Positions 58,963-64,000 of a stretch of DNA of 64,000 nt are shown here, piece by piece. The stretch's first letter is position 1. Every line of letters starts with the position of its first letter. The translations under genes were made by a program, and so were the position numbers. Source of the stretch: Avena insularis (lineage: Eukaryota > Streptophyta > Magnoliopsida > Poales > Poaceae); assembly GCA_023614405.1 (NCBI GenBank), contig CM042697.1:160308149-160372148 (forward strand), in the 5' to 3' direction. The notes under the pieces are model-generated. The model was given only the letters and a program-made list of their open reading frames with translations, made no database searches and had not been told where the DNA came from.

Positions 58963-61550
58963 TCAATCCAAGCTCCTTGAATCTATGATATTTAGCTCAT
59001 TCCTCAAATAACAAAATCTTGCTTTGTCAAGGGGCTTCGTGAAAATATCAGCAAGTTGGTTCTTCGTGCTCACAAAGGATAGGGCAATATCACCACGAGC
59101 AACATGATCCCAAATGAAGTGGTTGCGAATCTCTATATGTTTTGTTCTTGTATGCTGCACGGGGTTGTATGCAATCTTGATAGCACTTTCATTGTCACAT
59201 AATAGAGGCACTTTGTCACAATTGACACCATATTCCTTTAAAGTTTGCCTCATCCATAACAATTGTGTACAAGCACTTGCAGCGGCAACATATTCAAACT
59301 TGTTGAGAGTGAAATACAATTCTGTTTCTTTGAAGACCAACACACTAGAGACCGGCCCAAGAATTGACACGCACCAGAGGTTGATTTCCTATCATCTTTG
59401 TCACCAGCCCAATCTGAATCAGTGTAACCACATAGAGAGAAACTTGAACCCTTGGGATACCATAGCCCAAAATTTGGGGAATGAACCAAATATCTGAAGA
59501 TTCGTTTGACCGCCACTAAGTGGCTTTCTTTAGGAGCGGCTTGGTACCTTGCACACACTCCTACATTTAACACGATATCGGGCCTAGATGCGCAAAGGTA
59601 AAGGAGAGAGCAAATCATGGATCGGTATACCTTTTGGTCCACGTCTTTACCCTTGGGATTGAGCTCAAGATAACACTTTGTTTGCATTGGAGTAGCCACA
59701 CCGTTGAGATCCGCCATCTTGAACCTTTTGAGCATGTCTTGGATGTACTTAGCTTGATTAATAAAGGTTCCCTCTCTAAGTTGTTTGATCTCAAATCCAA
59801 GAAAGAACCTCAGCTCACCCATCATGGACATCTCAAACCTGTCAGTCATAAGCTTTGAAAATTCATCGTTAAAAGCTTGGTTAGTAGAACCAAAAATAAT
59901 GTCATCTACATAAAGTTGGCATACAAAAGGCTCCCCATTAACCTTATTAGTAAAAAGAGTGGGATCGATTTGCCCAACTTCGAATCCACGGTCTAGCAAA
60001 AGCTCTTTAAGGTGCTCATACCACGCACGTGGGGTTTGTTTAAGGCCATAGAGCGCCTTATCGAGTTTGTAGACATGGTTCAGAAATTTGGGGTCCTCAA
60101 AACCCGGGGGCTGCTTGACGTATACTAACTCATGTAGAGGACCATTAAGAAACACACTCTTAACATCCATTTGCTGTAATTTAAAATTATGATGGGCTGC
60201 ATAGGCAAGAAGGATACAGATGGACTCAAGACGAGCCACAGGAGCATAAGTCTCGCCAAAATCAATTCCTTCCACTTGAGAGAATCCTTGAGCCACGAGT
60301 CTTGCTTTATTCCTCACAACAATGCCATTTTCATCTTGTTTGTTCTTGAAGATCCACTTGGTGCCGATAACATTGCGGCAATCCTTTGGTTTCTCTACGA
60401 GCTTCCAAACTTTGTTGCGTTCGAAGTTATTTAATTCTTCATGCATTGCAACAACCCAATCAGGGTCTTCAAGAGCATCAAAGACCTTCTTTGGTTCAAC
60501 CATGGAAATGTGACCTTGATGATCACAGAAGCTTGCAAGTTCTCTTCTAGTAGATACCCTTTGTCGGAGATCACCAACAACCTTGTCAAGAGTGTGACCC
60601 CTTAGTTCAAGGTTCCGATCAGCACGAGCCTTGCGACGAGCCTCAGTGTCCTTATTGTTTCTAGAAGGAGTAGATTCAGTATTTGTATCCTTGTCTTGAC
60701 CACTGCCTTGCCCTTGATCTTGGTCTGAGATAACACCAGGAGGTTGCTGTAGAGCTTGTTCTTCAGGGGCGGATAATCCACCCCTTGGAGGGGCCGGACT
60801 ATCCGGCCTGGGAGATGAACCATTAGTGACTTCTTCATGAGCATGCCTGACAGGCCTTGGAGAGACAGGGTCGGATAATCCGCCCTCCGGGGCCGGAGAA
60901 TCTGGCCTGGGAGTTTCTTGGCAGTTGTTTTCTCCTTCGGATCCCCTGGAACGAGTTGGAGTGCCAAGGGCAGATTGTCCGCCCCTTGGAGGGGGCGGAT
61001 AGTCCGGCCTGGGACTACCAACTTGTCCAGGAGACAGATGATCTTCAGCAGGTTGCGGTGTTGGTGCAGAGTTTTCTCCAATAGTAGGAGCTTGTTGATC
61101 TTGTGTAGATGAGGGATCCACTTGAGTGGAGCATTGTCCTTCCCGATCCGCCACAAGGGGTTCCTCAATGGGGCGAAAAAATCCCACGCCCATTCTTCTT
61201 ATGGCATCTTGGGGTATTTCAACATCTGCATCACAAACATCAACTTGCCCTACAAAGGAGCCGTTATTTTCATCGAACTCCACACTACAAGATTCTACAA
61301 CAATCCCAGTGAGCTTGTTGTAGACTCTATAAGTGTGGGATTCGGCACCGTAACCAACAAAAATACCTTCTAAATCCTTGGACTAAAATTTTGACAAATG
61401 GACACCTTTAATAAGAAAGAAACACTTACACCCAAATACCCTGAAGTATGAGATGTTGGGCTTGTTACCGGTAAGTATTTCATATGGAGTCTTGTCTAAA
61501 ATCTTTCGGAGGTAGAGCCGGTTTGATGAGTGACAAGAAGTGGATATGGC
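58963..61550 (-). pseudogene. pol: Element S integrase C-terminus, repeat-rich linker, RT and RNase H
   Basis: It continues in frame after the TAA at 61551-61553, with another stop (TAG) at 61383-61385. A hinge of about 200 residues follows, with three repeats of the form [15 protein letters not shown] begins near 60400 ([10 protein letters not shown]) and has the catalytic YVDD at 59901-59912 and the FFLGFEIKQ block. RNase H starts [11 protein letters not shown]. Near 59318 a one-base shift moves into the frame of [32 protein letters not shown] and ADIFTKPLD, ending at 58963-58965. Apart from these breaks it is well preserved. Confidence 0.92.
60769..61008 (-). repeat. Three paired palindrome modules inside the element S coding linker
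   Basis: Six palindromic cores lie at 60769-60781, 60793-60807, 60870-60883, 60892-60907, 60970-60982 and 60995-61007. They are arranged as three pairs about 100 bp apart: GCGGATAATCC, a CCCCTTGGAGG spacer, then GCCGGACTATCCGGC and CTGGGA. They encode the Pro/Asp/Ser/Gly repeats of the hinge. The DNA module is the same as that in this element's LTR. Confidence 0.85.
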
Positions 61551-64000
61551 TTAAGCCCAAAAATTATAAGGAGACTTGAATTCAGCCAACATTGATCTTG
61601 CCATATCCATCAAAGTCTGGTTCTTCTTCTCGGCTACACCATTTTGTTGAGGGGTGTACGCAGCGAAATATTGATGTCTAATCCCCTCTTCGCTTAGAAA
61701 CTCATTCAAGGTGTAGTTTTTGAATTCAGAGCCGTTGTCACTCCTTATTGTCAAGATAGGAACATTGTGTTGACGTTGAACTTCATTGGCAAAGTCAATG
61801 ACAGTTTGTTGAGTCTCACTCTTTAGTTTGAAGAAATAGACCCATGTATATCTTGAGTAATCATCAACAATGACCAAGCAATATTTCTTCCCACCAAGAC
61901 TTGCATGAGAAGGAGGACCAAATAAATCCACATGAAGTAATTCCAAGATCCTCTTTGAAGACACAGTTGAATTCCTCTTGTGGGGAGAGTCGTGCATTTT
62001 GCCTTCAACACAAGCCCTGCAAACACGATCTTTGGAAAAGGAGACATTGTATTTTAGTCCAAGGATGTGGCCACCCTTGTGGAGACTTTGCAAAGTTCTC
62101 ATGTTGACATGGGCTAAACGGAGATGCCATAGCCAACCCACGTCGGCCTTTCCGAATAGACACATCGGACCCGAAGTGGTTTTCCCCGAAAAGTCCACCA
62201 CATGCAGGTCATTTTCGACGTATCTAACGAAAGCGACCTTTAGAGACTTGCTCCACAAGAGTACCACCAAATCATCATCGATAAAAACAGCAAAGCCCAT
62301 CTTCCCAAGGGCACGAACAGAAAGAAGGTTGTAACCGAGGGTCTCAACAAGCATGGCGTCGATGAGAGAGATATCGTGGGCAACCACAACCTTGCCAAGA
62401 CCCAATACCTGAGATTTAGACTTATCACCATAGGATACTGTGATATTATCATGATTTGGACGCATCTCCGTGATGATCTCCTTGCTTCCGTTCATATGAC
62501 TAATGCGTCCACTATCCAGCACCCATTTCGACCCACCGGAAGCATAGCCCTCGGAGCTTCTTGCCATGAGACAAGTAACATTCTTGTTGATGATGTTTTC
62601 ATTCGGAGAGTCGAAGAGAGATGTTGAAGGAGACGTGGTGGCTATAGCCGCCACCTCTTGAGATCTATCGTCTTCGTCTTCATCTTCACTTCCCGATGAA
62701 TATTCTTCTTGAGCTACAAGAACAATCTTTGGTTGCTTCTTGAAGGGAGCATTCTTCTTTACAAACTGTTTCTTGCGTGGAGCCTTTGACTTGTCCTTGA
62801 AAATAAGTCTTCCTCCATTATCTTCCCTACTTTGATATGGACACTCAGCTACAAAGTGCAGCTGATCACCACAGTTGAAACATGTTCTCAGCTTGGGACC
62901 ATTTTCTTTTCTTCCATAGGCTCCACTCTTGCGTTCTAGTTCAGCTTTAGCCTTGGCTGGATCTTTCCAAAAGTTTCTAGCATAAAGAGCCAAGTATTGT
63001 CCGTGGATCCTTTTTATATCCTCGGGACAGTCCAGACCTTCTATGGCATGTTCATCATGATCAATCACACTAGTCTTCAAGGCCACGTTGACCCCCTTTT
63101 GCATCCCCATAGCTCGAGCACGAGCATCTTCGGCATTCTTGGCAACCACTTTGAAAGCGGCTATTTCTTGCATTACCTCATTGGATGTCATGAGGTGATA
63201 GTTATGCCTACCTTGGAGACTTTTCAAATCTGTGGGCTCAAATGGCATAAGAGCACTAACATACTTGCGCTTGATCCATGCATCATCAACATGAGCGGCA
63301 CCATGATTTCTAAAATTTGTGGCTATTGCCTTAAGCCTCCGATACATGTCTTCATGGTCTTCTCCATCCAACGTATAGAATCCTTCAGCTTCGTTGCTCA
63401 ATGCATCATATCTATTCCTTTTCATACTTTCATTTCCGATGAAGAGCTCGGTGAGAGCATCCCAAGCTTCCTTAGCTGTACTAAGATGCTGAATGTTTGA
63501 CATATCTTTGTCACCCACACCAAGCTGTATCATGTGTAGAGCTGTAGCGTTGAGTTGGCTATCAACAACTTCTCTTCTTGTAAGATTGTTGGGGTTTCCA
63601 ACATGAAGACCATTTTCGATGATCTTCCACAACTCTATGGAGGAACTGCACACATGAGATTTCATCAAAAAATGTCATTGAGTAAAAGTAGATGCTGAAA
63701 GTTTGGGTGGATCACCCCTATTATGTATATGTGGGTGAGGGATAGGTGGATCAGGGGAATACACATGAGAAACCTCATTGTATCCATCCTTACCGCTATC
63801 CTTTTTCCAGCAGGAGCTCTTGCTAGTGTCATCACCAACCACTTCGTTATCTTTGGAAACAGTTTTACCCGTTTCCTTGGATTGCGGAGTGGTATCCTCA
63901 GAGTTAGATGGAGGTGATGTTGCGGATGTGGAGAGACACATTATCAATTGACGCATCTCTTCCATATTAGCCTCCATTGAACTCACCAAGGTTGTTTCCA
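61551..64000 (-). pseudogene. gag-pol: Element S gag, protease and integrase (5' end beyond window)
   Basis: One frame runs from the window edge with a TGA at 63675-63677, in the W-rich start of the gag domain, and a TAA at 61551-61553. The gag part has ELWKIIENG, LNATALHMIQ and AKEAWDALTELF motifs. It has a single CCHC knuckle (CFNCGDQLHFVAEC, 62841-62882) and then a basic and an acidic segment. The protease active site is WVLDSGRISHM: Asp-Ser-Gly is intact, but Cys of the usual SGCTSHM is Arg. The integrase finger is WHLRLAH ... CRACVEG. The core has HVDLFGP, RSDNGSEF and NGVAEKKN (Asp, Asp, Glu). The gag start is not in the window. Confidence 0.92.

Larger units (their letters stand above)
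56612..64000 (-). mobile_element. Element S: Sirevirus-type Ty1/copia retrotransposon, 5' part beyond window
   Basis: On the minus strand it has gag with a zinc knuckle, protease, integrase, a long hinge, and RT with YVDDIIFGS. RNase H, a 1.1-kb 3' region with repeated GGGGGAGA tracts, and an LTR follow. Gene order is Copia. Protein motifs and multiple purine tracts are those of Sireviruses (Maximus-like by inference). The 3' LTR occupies 56612-57852. The left flank TCGTA (56607-56611) would be the target duplication; its partner is outside. Stops at 63675, 61551 and 61383 and a frameshift near 59318 make this copy defective. Confidence 0.92.

Overview
This window looks like intergenic DNA from a large grass genome, most probably a Triticeae species (wheat, barley, rye or a goatgrass). 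The evidence is an almost continuous pile of nested LTR retrotransposons, LTR starts and leaders of Triticeae type (Angela/BARE-like Copia, chromoviral Gypsy, Athila-like Gypsy, Sirevirus), Stowaway MITEs and three Helitron 3' ends. The species is inferred from family resemblance only. I see no intact host gene. Every recognisable coding unit belongs to a transposon or is a broken gene fragment.

Layout. (1) From before base 1 to 19137 lies a minus-strand chromoviral Ty3/gypsy element ('G') with 3-kb LTRs, an extra coiled-coil/acidic ORF before gag, and a gag-pol frame that an Angela-like Copia element ('A', 3194-11161, 5-bp TSD GATGT) splits exactly inside the integrase zinc finger. (2) 19138-21741 is host DNA with a tandemly repeated leader and a broken coiled-coil gene. 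(3) 21742-28118 and 28119-30162 are two Helitrons in the same orientation, abutting without a spacer. The larger carries several exons of a RAB5-type small GTPase gene. (4) 30561-52742 is a plus-strand chromoviral gypsy ('F', TSD GGAGC) inserted in the coding exon of another coiled-coil gene, whose reading frame resumes at 52748. F contains a non-autonomous LTR element ('D', 36273-52659), and D's left LTR contains an Athila-like non-autonomous element ('E', 37335-47011, TSD CTTGC). This is a three-level nest. (5) 52748-54508 is host DNA with a broken GRF zinc-finger/coiled-coil gene. (6) About 54509-56560 is a third Helitron with a Mutator-type MITE inside. (7) From 56612 past the window end runs a minus-strand Sirevirus-type Copia element.

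How the parts work. The autonomous-type elements encode gag (particle), protease, integrase and RT/RNase H, but each polyprotein here carries stops or frameshifts. D and E lack RT and integrase and would have needed enzymes in trans. E retains gag-protease plus a 3' ORF preceded by a good 3' splice site. D keeps only a private, broken ORF.

The most unusual signal is a paired palindromic module (core GCGGATTATCCGC). It occurs six times in the Sirevirus LTR and six times in the same element's integrase-RT coding linker. Other points of note are the tandem Helitrons with RAB5 capture, the extra ORF of G whose only breaks are three TAG codons, and the rearranged 3' end of F.
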